A DNA stretch of 64,000 nucleotides from Ustilago trichophora (Eukaryota; Basidiomycota; Ustilaginomycetes; Ustilaginales; Ustilaginaceae). Every line of letters begins with the position of its first letter. Position 1 is the first letter of the stretch. The notes below the pieces were generated by a model. The model saw only the letters and a program-made list of their open reading frames with translations, was not told the DNA's origin and did not search any database. The position numbers and the translations under genes were made by a program. The stretch spans positions 1,673,575 to 1,737,574 of the forward strand of contig OOIN01000005.1 of assembly GCA_900323505.1 (NCBI GenBank), read 5' to 3'. Positions 32,427-42,755 of the stretch are shown here, piece after piece.

Positions 32427-35004
32427 ATTGTGTATAAATTCTTGAAGAGGATGTGTGGAAGGGGCGATGGCAGGAAGAAGGAAGTGAGCTTGAGGATGTG
32501 GGAGGGAAGGAAGGAAGGGGGGAGGGATTGACTAAAGAGAGCAAGCAACAAGGAAGGAGGGATAAGCGTTGGAAGGGCTGAAGTGGAAGGTCGAAGAGAT
32601 GATGTACAGTAGTCTTGAAGCAAACAGAAACGATTTTGGAGGGACAGAGAGGAATGGAAAAAGTCGAACGAACCCAGATAGGGCGCTTGTATGTCACCGA
32701 GCTGAGAGCGGACGAGCAAGTGCGCAGTCTGTCGGCCACGCTACACTGTCATACAAAACCGGCGCGTGTTCCCAGTCCGGATCGACTCATATCTGATGAG
32801 GCGGCAAAGTGTCTATCGATGAATGGAGAGCGTCTCATGCTGTCGGACTGCTTCACGGAGAGGCCCAAGACACATCGGCAATCTTCCTTCACTGACGAAA
32901 AGACTACACTGACCGGTGCACAAAGAGCTCTGGTCCGACCATGGCTTCGCGTCAGAGCAGCTCACGTACTGCAGTACTACTTGGCCACATGTGCAACGGC
33001 GTCTACAGCACACGATGTCGGAAAGCCTGACATTTAGCATACTGGATGGTCCGAAGTTTGATTAGGGTGCAGGGTAGGTGAATCGGGACACAATCTGAGA
33101 CCTTGCAAGGCTCGACACTGGGAGCTGGGTGCATTCGGATAATGTTCTGCCGAACGGTTGGGTAGCATCGCGATTTCCGGACAAGGGCCCAGATGGTGAT
33201 TGTTCTGTCATTCCGAAACGAAAAGAAGAAAATGAAAAGCGAAAAAAGCCATTCGTTACAAATTTTGTTGTCTTGGGCGCGCACCACAAGCAAACAAATC
33301 CAAAACTCGGCTCCCAGCTTCCGTGCCGATGAGTGGGAAGATCACCGGGAAAATAAAATGAAAAATTTCATTTTTCAATTGACTGGGCACCGGTCGGAGC
33401 CTCGTTCCTGTAATCGCTGTCCGATCAAATTATACTTTTAAGACATGGATGCATGGCCGGCGAGCCCGCTTCTACAGAAGAGTGCAGACAGGCACAAAAC
33501 AGATCGGTCCCACATTTCGAGACAAGGCGGGCTCTCGCGCAGGTATAGCCTCTCCTCTCTTGTCGTGCCCTTGACCAACTTGCCTAGCCTCTTCGGAGAA
33601 ACGAGTTGCCCAGGCGAGACATGTCTGTCGAGACACTGACCGTCGGGCATGAGTTCTACAAACAGATGTACCCTTTCCCGTCCCTGCTCTGCTTCTGTTT
33701 CTGCGCCCACGCCAACCTGTCGGTCAAGGCTATTTCCGCCCGTCTTACGCCCGTCCCACTCCAATCACTTTTCTTCCTTCCTTCAGCAAGAGACTAGACC
33801 CTGCAATCCATTTCCCTTGACGTTGTTACACGATCGCAGCAGCCCAGACCTACTACTTTGTACGGCCCTTGCCCTTCTTCATCCATCTGCATGCACGCTA
33901 GCCTGTCACGCTTTGCGCAGCGCTGAAGGTACCGCTTGGTTCACTCCTGAGCCTGCACATTGTTCATCAGCCCGCTGCAACTCACCTCTTCCAACCTGAT
34001 TTCTCGCCCTCCTGCGCGTGGCGCCCATCTGCTTCGATCTGAACCTTGACTCCCACGCCTTACTGCTGATGCCCAAATCTGAATCATCCCTCCGGTGATC
34101 TTTGACCCATAACTTTGATCGGCGGTTCCACTTCCACAAATTTGCCTCACCCATTGTTCACCTTCTGGGTACCATATTCCATTCCTGGTCATTTCCACCC
34201 ATGTATCGCTCCCGCTTGCTTGTTCCAGAAATCTTGTTCACACGCTGTCCTCTCATCCATGTGTCAGTCACTGGCCGTCTCTTTACCTCAGTCTTATCTT
34301 TAGATTTTTTTTTTTTTTTTTCTCCTTTACTCGACAAGCTCGCAGCTGTGTTCACCGTTCTGCGCACTTACATCGTCTGAACCTTTCTTGTTCTAGTTTT
34401 CGTGCTTTCGCTTCTTGTCGCGATCTCTCTGTATGTCTCGGCTTCTTGCTTGAGTGGCTCTCGATCTTCTTCCCGCCCTTCCAACCTTCTTGCGCGTCCG
34501 TCGTGACCAGTTGCTCGATTGTGTTTCCGCTGGAAAGGGCCAAGCACGACAGAGTGGCCTGACGTGAAAAAAGTCAGGCTAGTAGCACGAGCGCTCGTAT
34601 CGATATCGAGCCTTCTTCTAAAGACATTCTCTGTCCAACTTAAGGACATCAAGTCTCATCCCGCACACGATTTGCTTTCCCCCCCTTCACCTTGACCCTT
34701 TGACTGACATTGATCGGAAGCCACTCTTCCTCTTTTGCGTATCCTTCTTCTACCTAATCTCCTCCCGCCTCATCTCTTCCATCCTTCCTTATCCTTCCTT
34801 CCATCCCTCCTTATCCCTCCTTCCAACCCTTCTTCCCTTCCTCATCGTCCTTCGCACTCTTCCGTTCTTCAAATATTTGATTCTCTCCTTTCTCCTGTCA
34901 GCGACGGTCCCTCAGCACAGCAGCGTCTCTGTGATTGCGTCCCCCACTCAAGATCATCTAGTTAAACCAAAGTTGGCACTGGTCTTTTGGTTGACGAAAG
35001 CAAG
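32427..35004. other. 2.6-kb divergent promoter region of the GT2 / GH16 pair, copy 2
   Basis: This long spacer has short ORFs only. It contains a 19-base T tract (~34302-34320) and a strong pyrimidine tract of CCTT/CCTCC repeats (~34770-34850) in front of the GT2 start. That suggests a long, pyrimidine-rich 5' leader. Confidence 0.5.
34768..34850 (+). repeat. Pyrimidine-rich CCTTCC-type tract in the GT2 leader
   Basis: Nearly pure C/T sequence made of degenerate CCTTCCTTATC units upstream of the ATG at 35005. It may be a promoter or leader element. Confidence 0.55.
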
Positions 35005-37848
35005 ATGAAGCGCGTCGACTCAGCTTCGAGCATCTCTTCGCTCCCTTCGCTCCCCACTTTCAACCACAACCTCACTCCCAGCTCAAGTATTGCCGGGCAT
35101 GGACAATCGGGCTACTATCAAAACCATGACGATGACATGGAGGTGATCGAGTCTGATGACGAGGACCGCATCGTGCCTTCTTCCTCGGCTTCATCCGCAA
35201 GTAACCACCATTATAGCAGCTCGGGGGGAGCCAAGACTCAGCGACCTAAGTCGCAGCGTCGCACCGACTCTTACATCTTCACGAGCGCTCCTTCCTCAAG
35301 CTCGCCGGGATCTTACACCTTTCACTGCACTGCTGAAGACTCCTCGGTTGAGGTAGGACACTCTACCGATGCCATACACGCTTCGCTCGTTCTGGCACGC
35401 CATCTCTTCTCGGTAGCGGTCACGGAAAAGTGGTGCCGGCAAGAAAACTTTTCCAATGCCGTTGCCGTTCGTGTCAGCGTCGGTAGCTACATCTTATACC
35501 CTCAGGAGGGCTCCTCTATGCCTGCCTTTTCCCGAGCCATGCTTGAGCTCAACTGCGATGCTGCCATCATCATCAACACCCCACTGATAGCCGCTGCTCT
35601 CTCAACGCTCAACCCGGGTGAGAACGAGATCCGATTGAGCTCTTCTAAGCGAGTTCAGGTCGTCAAGAGCCTCGACTACCTCGGTGGCGCCCGTCGTGCC
35701 CAGATGGCAGCTTTCTCTGACACGGAGCAGGTGCTTGTCGTCTGGACCGAGTCTTGCCGAGACCTCATCGAGCAGGTTCGAAGCTTTGAACGTCTACTCG
35801 TCGATTACGTCTGGTCGATCACTGCAGATCCGACTGCTTCGGCTCGTCACAGCATGATCTCGCGCTCGCCTTCGCTCATGTCGCTCAATACCACCCTCGA
35901 GAATACTGTTGTCACTTCGGCTTCCGCCGAGTCTGACATGTCGCAATTGGAGAACTACGTGCCCGAGGTCCGTAATGCTTACTGGTTCGCCGGTGCTGTT
36001 CGAGGCCTTGGAGTCTGCATCGCTGCTGTCGTTGTCGCCAACTGGATTCGAACTATCATTCAGGCCGTTCGTATCGATGGCGAACCCATCTATCTTGTGG
36101 CGCTCCTTCCCGTCTTGCCCATGTTTGTCATTCTCCTCCCGCTTGCTGACAACGTGGCCAGCTGCGTCGCTATGGCCCTTGGCCCCATTCGTCCCATGAT
36201 GCGCAACTCGCGCTTCTACTCAGGTGTCTCGCCTGAGCCACCTGTTGGCAAGATCATTCTTCCCCATGTCACCATCCAGGTGCCCGTCTACAAGGAGTCG
36301 CTTCAGCACGTTTTGCAGCCCACCCTCGACTCAGTTCGCGCTGCCATCACCGAATACGAGCTGCAGGGTGGTACGGCCTCAATCCTCATCGCTGAAGACG
36401 GTATGCTCGTTGTCGACGAGGAAGAGAAGCAGGCACGACTCGATTTCTACCGTCGTCATGACATTGCTTGGATCGCACGTCCTCGCCACGGTGACATGTT
36501 TGTTCGTGCTGGTCGTTTCAAGAAGGCCTCCAACTTGAATTTCAGCATGCAGATCTCGAAGAAGTACGAAGAATCCATCCTCGCTAACCCGAATCAGGAC
36601 CGCGAAGCTCTGCTCCAGAGCATCCTCAAGGAGCGACACCCTGAAGCCGACGGCGAGGGAGATGTCAGCCTTGGTGAACTCATCCTTCTGATCGACTCGG
36701 ACACCCGTATCCCCGCCGACTCGCTCCTGCCCAGTGCCTGGGAGATGGCTTCGTCTCCAGACGTGGGTATCCTTCAACACTGCTCTGGTGTTCTGATCGT
36801 TGGTTCTGGTTTCTTCGAAAAGTCACTTGCCTACTTTATGCGCTTCGTCTACTTCTTCATCTCGTGGCAGACTGCCACCGGTGAGGTTGCACCTTTTGTC
36901 GGACACAATGCCTTCCTCCGCAAATCTGCCATCGCCGAGCTGTCGGAGGAGTCGCTCGATGCCAAGAACAGCGACGGCTTCATTCGACCTTGGTCCGAGG
37001 AGACTGTCTCCGAAGATTTGGATCTCGGCTTGCGACTCCTTCTGCGAGGTTGGGTCACAAGATGGGCTACCTACTCCGACTACGGCTTCCAGGAGGGTGT
37101 CTCGCTCACCTATGTCGATGAGGTCAATCGATGGCGCAAATACACCTACGGTATCTTTGAGCTCTTCCTCAATCCGCTTTGGCGATGGCCTGTGCAGGGA
37201 CCCGTGCCCAAGCTTATCCGCACCGTCTTTTGGTCTAGTAAGGTCCCTGTCCACTATAAATTCCATCTGCTGGCCTACGCTGCCAGCTATGTCGCCATTG
37301 CAGTGTCGCTGCCCAGTGCCCTTGCGCTTTACTTTGTCCAGGGCTGGCTCGGTCCTTGGATGCTGCCATTCTTCGTTCCTTCCTTCGAATACTGGGTCGT
37401 CTCTCTGGTGGTTTTTGGCGCGGCTGGTTTTGTTGGTGTCACGATCGCTCGCCATCGAAGTGGCGACGCCAACATCTTCCGCGCTCTTGCTCAACACCTC
37501 CTCTGGTATCCCATCAACATGATCACCGTCGTCTCACTCTCGTTTGCCCTCATCAAGGCCATGGTCTCATTCCTTGTCTCAATCCCCATCTCGTTCGGCG
37601 TCACTGCCAAGGACGATGCCAACTTCCACTTTGCTATTGAGGCTCCCCTGGTGTTGCGACAGTTCTGGCAGTCCAACACCATCTGCCTTGCTATCGTTGC
37701 CTGCGTCAGCGTCCTCGCCACTTCGGCAGTACCGATTGGCTGGCAGATCGCCGACTGGCCCACGATGTTGCCCATCATGTTCATCGCATTGGCCACGCTT
37801 CTGTCGCCGTTCATCCTGAACCCGGCGCTCATCCGATTCTCCTTCTGA
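35005..37848 (+). CDS. Family-2 processive glycosyltransferase (GT2), copy 2
   Basis: The ATG at 35005 gives 947 residues in one exon. The first ~100 residues are Ser-rich and acidic. At ~115-270 lies the same N-terminal domain as in copy 1: the CDAAIIINTPLIAAALSTLN block, then KRVQVVKSLDYL and VLVVWTESCRDLIEQ. Helices follow at ~335-400, then the catalytic core with TIQVPVYKESLQHVLQPTLD, ILIAEDGM, LLIDSDTRIP (DxD), FVGHNAFLRKSAI, TVSEDLDLGLRL and NRWRKYTYG. A C-terminal helix bundle ends in SPFILNPALIRFSF, closely matching the end of copy 1. It is predicted to make a linear polysaccharide at the plasma membrane. Paralogues this close beside duplicated GH16 partners suggest two stage- or substrate-specific versions of one system. 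Confidence 0.82.
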   Translation: MKRVDSASSISSLPSLPTFNHNLTPSSSIAGHGQSGYYQNHDDDMEVIESDDEDRIVPSSSASSASNHHYSSSGGAKTQRPKSQRRTDSYIFTSAPSSSSPGSYTFHCTAEDSSVEVGHSTDAIHASLVLARHLFSVAVTEKWCRQENFSNAVAVRVSVGSYILYPQEGSSMPAFSRAMLELNCDAAIIINTPLIAAALSTLNPGENEIRLSSSKRVQVVKSLDYLGGARRAQMAAFSDTEQVLVVWTESCRDLIEQVRSFERLLVDYVWSITADPTASARHSMISRSPSLMSLNTTLENTVVTSASAESDMSQLENYVPEVRNAYWFAGAVRGLGVCIAAVVVANWIRTIIQAVRIDGEPIYLVALLPVLPMFVILLPLADNVASCVAMALGPIRPMMRNSRFYSGVSPEPPVGKIILPHVTIQVPVYKESLQHVLQPTLDSVRAAITEYELQGGTASILIAEDGMLVVDEEEKQARLDFYRRHDIAWIARPRHGDMFVRAGRFKKASNLNFSMQISKKYEESILANPNQDREALLQSILKERHPEADGEGDVSLGELILLIDSDTRIPADSLLPSAWEMASSPDVGILQHCSGVLIVGSGFFEKSLAYFMRFVYFFISWQTATGEVAPFVGHNAFLRKSAIAELSEESLDAKNSDGFIRPWSEETVSEDLDLGLRLLLRGWVTRWATYSDYGFQEGVSLTYVDEVNRWRKYTYGIFELFLNPLWRWPVQGPVPKLIRTVFWSSKVPVHYKFHLLAYAASYVAIAVSLPSALALYFVQGWLGPWMLPFFVPSFEYWVVSLVVFGAAGFVGVTIARHRSGDANIFRALAQHLLWYPINMITVVSLSFALIKAMVSFLVSIPISFGVTAKDDANFHFAIEAPLVLRQFWQSNTICLAIVACVSVLATSAVPIGWQIADWPTMLPIMFIALATLLSPFILNPALIRFSF

Positions 37849-38307
37849 AGCATCATTGAAGGTTCAGCTCTGGCTACCCTACTCTGTCCTTTGTCAATTA
37901 AATACCAGCCTCGCACTTCCTTTAGTTCAGACTTGCAATGGTTCCTCACGAAAATTTTCCTCCTTTCTCGCATAATAATAGACACAGTAATTCGTTCCCA
38001 AGTGCCCCTCCTGAAGAAGATAGTCTTGCGGTTGTGCGTCGGAAGGGTCTCGCACGGGTGGACTTGCCTCAAACTCAAACATGAAGCGCAAGCCTGACTC
38101 TCTGCTCGAGTTCAAAGAGGCAAGATCACGTCTGTTGTGCACTGGTGTGCTTGCGTGGCAGGGTTGACTGGCTTGGCTTTTCGATCTCTGCCGACTGATC
38201 AAGCGTCCTCCAATTGCACTCCAACGCCCTCGCCATATTCTCGTGCTCAGAATTGAGATGCACGACGTCCGTCGGCGTTGTTCTCATCAATGTGTGGCTG
38301 AAACTGT
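37849..38307. other. Convergent 3' intergenic region
   Basis: About 460 bases between the GT2 stop and the fumarylacetoacetase stop. No gene is seen. Confidence 0.4.
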
Positions 38308-40115
38308 CTACAGAGGGATAGACGGAAGAATTGTCCCCAAGCACTCGCCAAATCCAATCCAATACTCGCCGCTTTTGCCTTTTGCCTTGGCAGACATGCA
38401 CACCGTGTCGCCATCTTTCAAAAATGTCCTCTCCACCTCTTCCTTGCCACCCTTTGTAGACAATTTGAAAGGCTGCTTGCCCATGTGCGACTTTTCGAGC
38501 AGCGAGCCATAGCCTTGAGTGCCAGGGGCCGACAAGGTACCTGTGCCAAGCAGGTCGCCAGGAGAGAGTGGACAACCGGTGGTAGAGTGGTGTGCCAACA
38601 TCTGGCGGATCGTGTAGTAAGTATGTCGCAGGGATGAGTTCGAAATCACGTCGAAGCTGCCGTCCTCCCATCGATTTGCCTCTGCAGCTGTGTTGCGATG
38701 TAGGTCCAGGAAAAGAGGACTGACGTTATCAGCAAAGTGGCATGGCCGGAGAAGAGTGAGGGCAGAGCGGGGTACACAGAGCTACTTACGTCGGATAGCA
38801 ACACTCAATGGGATGTCAAAGTTGGTGTTGTTCGCATCTTCAAGGTATGGCAGCAGAGGCGGGTCATGTTCGTAGCCTGGACAGGTGAACTCTTCGAGGG
38901 CGTGGATGGGGACGATCCACGGCGAGATCGTCGAGGCAAAATTCTGGCGAACAAAAGCAGTGAAGGAAGAAGTTAGCACAAAGAATTACTCGATCATGGT
39001 GTTGTCATGGCGCCAACTTGCCTTGCTCAAGAAAGGGCCTGTACAGGCTCAGAGAGAGGAAAGACGTGTCAGTGACTACTCCGAAACGAATTGCTGTGGC
39101 GAGGATGATTGCTTACCGAGCGGGACGTATTCCCATGTCTGGATGTCTCGAGCGGACCAGTCATTCAGCAGCACTGCGCCAAAAACCTTGTCTGCCGCTT
39201 GAGCGGGTGAGAGCCTCTCTCCGAGCTTTGTTGGCTTTCCGCCGTAGAACTGTCATGTCACGCCCACACGCGACCCAGGTTTGTCAGTATGATCTGTCTC
39301 GTGCCGCACTCAGATAAGGTGCATTGTAGAGAACACTTACGAATCCAACCTCGAGCTCAAAGTCCAATCTTTTGCACGGAGCAACGATCGGCTGAGTGTC
39401 TCCTGGCTTCTCCAGAATCTGCCCCATCGGTCTGTGTATAGGCGTTCCGGAAGGGACGATGCTCGATGCTCTTCCGTGATACGCGACGGGGAGATGCTTC
39501 CAGTTGGGCTGCAGAGCTTTCTCCTTGCCGCGAATGAGGACACCGCAGTTGAAGGCGTGCTCGAGGCTCGAGTAAAAGTCGGTATAATCGCCGATGGTGC
39601 AGGGTAGACACATTACTGTGTCATTGCTTAATCGGTTGACAAAGAGTCTGCGTCCTGTAAGGAGTTCAACGTCTAGGCCTGGACCGATGTTGGACGAGGT
39701 GATGGTGGTAGAGACGTCGATGGGGGAGCCATGAGAGAGCAGTTGCTGGAGGTGCTTGCGGAAGGAGAGCCAGGTGGCTTTGTCGAGGCTCATGAAGCCG
39801 TTGAGTGTTGACTTTGTGTAGCGAGGAGTGGTGAATGACTATCAGTCAGCCGCAAGCAAATCTCATCTCAGCAAAGGCCATCGTTGCATTACTTACTCCT
39901 GCAAAAGTGTCCCTCGTGACGACTTCTGGGAAGAACTTGGTGTACGAGAGCGCCTGAAGGTCTAGAATGTAGTCACCAATAGCCACACCGCATCGTTGGT
40001 TCGAAGTCTCTCCTGACGTGTAAAAGCTGCCATATGGAAGATTCTGGATCGGAAACGGATGGTCGATCGGATATTCGATGATCGACTTCATTGCTACGCT
40101 GGAGGTTGCGTTCAT
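38308..40115 (-). CDS. fahA: Fumarylacetoacetase
   Basis: This enzyme hydrolyses fumarylacetoacetate to fumarate and acetoacetate, the last step of tyrosine/homogentisate breakdown, in the cytosol. Six exons keep one frame: 40115-39897, 39811-39341, 39249-39117, 39038-39022, 38943-38790 and ~38687-38308 (about 457 residues). Conserved blocks appear in order: GDYTDFYSSLEHA (metal Asp and catalytic His), PVAYHGRASSIVPSGTPI, RLDFELEVGF (metal Glu pair), [24 protein letters not shown], and LSPGDLLGTGTLS. Exon 4 is only 17 nt and is followed by a GC-AG intron. The last acceptor could also be 38682, six bases later. The first ATG (40115) and the ATG at 40091 are both possible starts. It shares a catabolic cluster with the P450, the regulator and homogentisate dioxygenase. 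Confidence 0.92.
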
Positions 40116-40779
40116 CGAGGCAGATTTGTGGGTGGGTCGATCACTGATTTGAAGAGAATGGTGGTCCGGAGTCTACCTTGGGATGTCGAGAGATTCTTCG
40201 GAGCTCTAGCCGCCCTTGCGTCGGTCGCACCGAGGAAGCTTTTATCGAACGCTAGAACCCGGCCATATAGGCGGTGTGCAAGGTCCGACGTTGGCACTCG
40301 ATATTCTTGGTCTCTACAACGCCCTTGTCCGTGCGTTCTCAGGGTCCAAGACCCGGCAGAACACGTTGCAAAGAAACGGCAAAATACCCTGTGGTTCTTC
40401 CGAGTTGCAGCAGCTTTCGCCGAAGCCACTGCCGCCTAGAAATCAGGGCCGAACCCAGGGGCAGGCTTCTTGTTCAAATTGAACATACACTCAAGCCTCG
40501 GTCCGCAATGCCGCCCGACCAACTGAGCTCCAAACCCGCAACAATTCTCCTCTGGAGTTTTTGCTGCCAGCATCTTCTGGATTGGACACCAAGTCAAGGA
40601 GCCTCAGTGCTGGTCATTAGCTGGACGAGTGACACCTCAGGGGAAATACAGCCTCACACACCCTTGAAGAGTTCACGTTGCTCAGAAAAACCAAATTCAA
40701 AAAGCAGGTCTGTTCTACTGATAAAAAACGAAGCAATGTGGTGCGAGAAAGTGACGGACATGAATTTTTCGCTACTAGT
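40116..40779. other. Intergenic region, fumarylacetoacetase promoter
   Basis: About 660 bases between the fumarylacetoacetase start and the P450 stop, both on the minus strand. It holds the promoter of the former. No supported gene. Confidence 0.4.
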
Positions 40780-42372
40780 TTACGACTGCTTGTTGGTAAT
40801 GCTAGCAGCCATCTGCAGCTCGGTGCGCGACTTTTCGTTCTCAATCCACTGCTCGATCGTTGCTGGGTCTCGGGGCACAAACCTGATTTTGAATGGCTTG
40901 GGCGTCGAACTGAGACCTTTGGGGTTGGCGCATCCGGTCGCAGGATTGATGTCGTAGTTCTGCTCGGCAGGGTCATCGGACATTTCAATCTTGAAGAAGT
41001 GGATGACCTTGCAGAAGGCGATGTACAGCTCTCTATTGGCCAGGTGAACACCGGCACACATACGGCGACCAGCACCAAACGAGTAGTGTGCCTGCTTGTT
41101 CTCCTCACCGGGCTCGAGGAAGCGCTCGGGGCGGAAGTTCTCAACATCTCCGTAGCGCTCTCGGTCCTGGTGGATGGCCCAAGCGTTGAGGAAGACCGTG
41201 GTGCCAGAAGGAATGTGGACGCCTTTGTAGGTCGAGTCGCCAAGGGTGGCTTTGGGAAGGGCGAGCTTGAGCACGCTGAAGTAGCGCGAGCACTCCTTGT
41301 GTAGGGCGGTAATGTAGTCGACGGTCTCTTCGTCCGAAGAGGGAATTTCGCCGTTGTAGACCTTGTACATCTCGTTGTAGGCTTTCTCCTGGATATCGGG
41401 TCGCTTAGCGAGGAAGCCCATCGACCAGATAAAGGTGTTAGCAAGCGTGTCGAGTCCAGCAGAGACCATAGAGAGACAGATCGAAGACAGCTCCTCGTCT
41501 GTGAGCTTGGCCTCGGGGTCCTTGAGGATATTGCCGGTGATGCAGGGGATATCTGTACCGGCCTTGACACGTGCCTTGAGATCGTTGAGGAGACGGTTCA
41601 TGTACACATCGCGACGGGCACGAATTTGGCCAGCAAACGCGTTGCTGTTGCGTCCAAAACGAGGGAGGTATCGAACGATGGGAAGATAGTCGGCGGGCGA
41701 GTTGGACACAGATCGGAAGTTGGCAACGTGAGTCTCGACTTCAACAATTTCTTGCAGAAGCTCGTCGCTGACCTTGTCAAGACGAGAGCCGTAGTTGACG
41801 ACGAGCGAAACGTTGAGTGCCAGGCGCTGAAAGTAGGCAAAGGGAGCGATGGCCTTGCCCTTGGAGTTGTACAAGTCTTCGACAAGCGAGAGCGTCTCGC
41901 GGTCGATGATGGGCACGTAACTCTGCACAGCGACACGGTTGAGCGCAGTGGCAGCAGCACGACGCTTGCGCTTGCACGACTCATCCCAGGGTGAGGTGCC
42001 GATGGTGAAGCCAGCAGTTGAGGAGACGACGGTATGGAAGGTGTAGAACAAAGGACGGCTGATGTAAATGCTGCCCAAGTCGGTGAGCAAGTCCTTGGAT
42101 GCTTGAGCAGAGTTGATGACTACCACCTCGCGCTCGCCTAGCTGCACCTTGTATACGGGGCCATACTTCTTCGACCACTTGTAGTAGGTCTGAGCCGCAT
42201 CTTCGCCGACTTGGAACAGGTTGCCGACGTAGGGCCAGCCACGTGGTCCGGGAAGGTTGAGCTTGGGCCTTTTGGTGGCCGAGTAGAGCAGCTGTGCCAC
42301 GACCAGTGCCAATCCAAGCCAGGCGAGGTGCGGCACCGAGGCCAGGTTTTCGGAGGAGAGTTCAAACCTCAT
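40780..42372 (-). CDS. Cytochrome P450, CYP504-like (phenylacetate hydroxylase type)
   Basis: 530 residues, one exon. An N-terminal membrane anchor (~12-32) is followed by the proline hinge LPGPRGWPYVGN. Family signatures: an I-helix AGLDT, a K-helix ECSR, an FRPERF block, and the haem loop FGAGRRMCAG with the ligand Cys near 439. The TIGTSPWDESCKRKRRAAATALNR segment is characteristic of CYP504 enzymes, which in Aspergillus hydroxylate phenylacetate (PhacA) or 3-hydroxyphenylacetate (PhacB) on the way to homogentisate. Its place between fumarylacetoacetase and homogentisate dioxygenase supports that role. I cannot decide between the two positions of hydroxylation. The C-terminus extends ~35 residues beyond the usual end. 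A good TATA box lies ~85 bases upstream. Confidence 0.85.
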   Translation of the reverse strand: MRFELSSENLASVPHLAWLGLALVVAQLLYSATKRPKLNLPGPRGWPYVGNLFQVGEDAAQTYYKWSKKYGPVYKVQLGEREVVVINSAQASKDLLTDLGSIYISRPLFYTFHTVVSSTAGFTIGTSPWDESCKRKRRAAATALNRVAVQSYVPIIDRETLSLVEDLYNSKGKAIAPFAYFQRLALNVSLVVNYGSRLDKVSDELLQEIVEVETHVANFRSVSNSPADYLPIVRYLPRFGRNSNAFAGQIRARRDVYMNRLLNDLKARVKAGTDIPCITGNILKDPEAKLTDEELSSICLSMVSAGLDTLANTFIWSMGFLAKRPDIQEKAYNEMYKVYNGEIPSSDEETVDYITALHKECSRYFSVLKLALPKATLGDSTYKGVHIPSGTTVFLNAWAIHQDRERYGDVENFRPERFLEPGEENKQAHYSFGAGRRMCAGVHLANRELYIAFCKVIHFFKIEMSDDPAEQNYDINPATGCANPKGLSSTPKPFKIRFVPRDPATIEQWIENEKSRTELQMAASITNKQS

Positions 42373-42755
42373 CGTGTGACTGTGAAGAAGTTTCTGGTGT
42401 AGTGTGTCCTGAGCGATGTAGGTGAGTAGCGAACAGAGAACGGTCTGACCGGCCTATTTATATAGCATGGAAGCGCAAACAAGGCCCTGTCCGCAGGCAG
42501 CCATTGAGCGCTGTCGGTCTGATACGCTTGTCCATTCTACCGCCTAAAATTCCGCTGCTTAGCAAGGTTAGAGAATTGCAAATCGCCTCTCTTTGGATTA
42601 AGCGGGCGCGCGCTGCCTTCCCCGCTATGTTCAAGTTCAAAAAATCCGGGGTTCCCGATGCGAGGCGAGGGGATTTAACCGTTCTGTAGCCGCGGTGCGA
42701 GGCATGCGCGCCGAGACTGCCGATGAGGTGTATTTGCATTGTGTTAGAGCTAGGC
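42373..42755. other. P450 promoter region
   Basis: About 380 bases between the regulator stop and the P450 start. It contains the TATA box. No gene. Confidence 0.45.
42455..42464 (-). promoter_or_regulatory. TATA box of the P450 gene
   Basis: The minus strand reads CTATATAAATAGG about 85 bases upstream of the ATG at 42372. This is a near-perfect TATA element and suits an inducible gene. Confidence 0.65.

Noticed and set aside
33438..33764. 108-residue minus-strand ORF in the GT2 upstream region
   Set aside because: No domain, low-complexity charged residues, no supporting splice or promoter signal.
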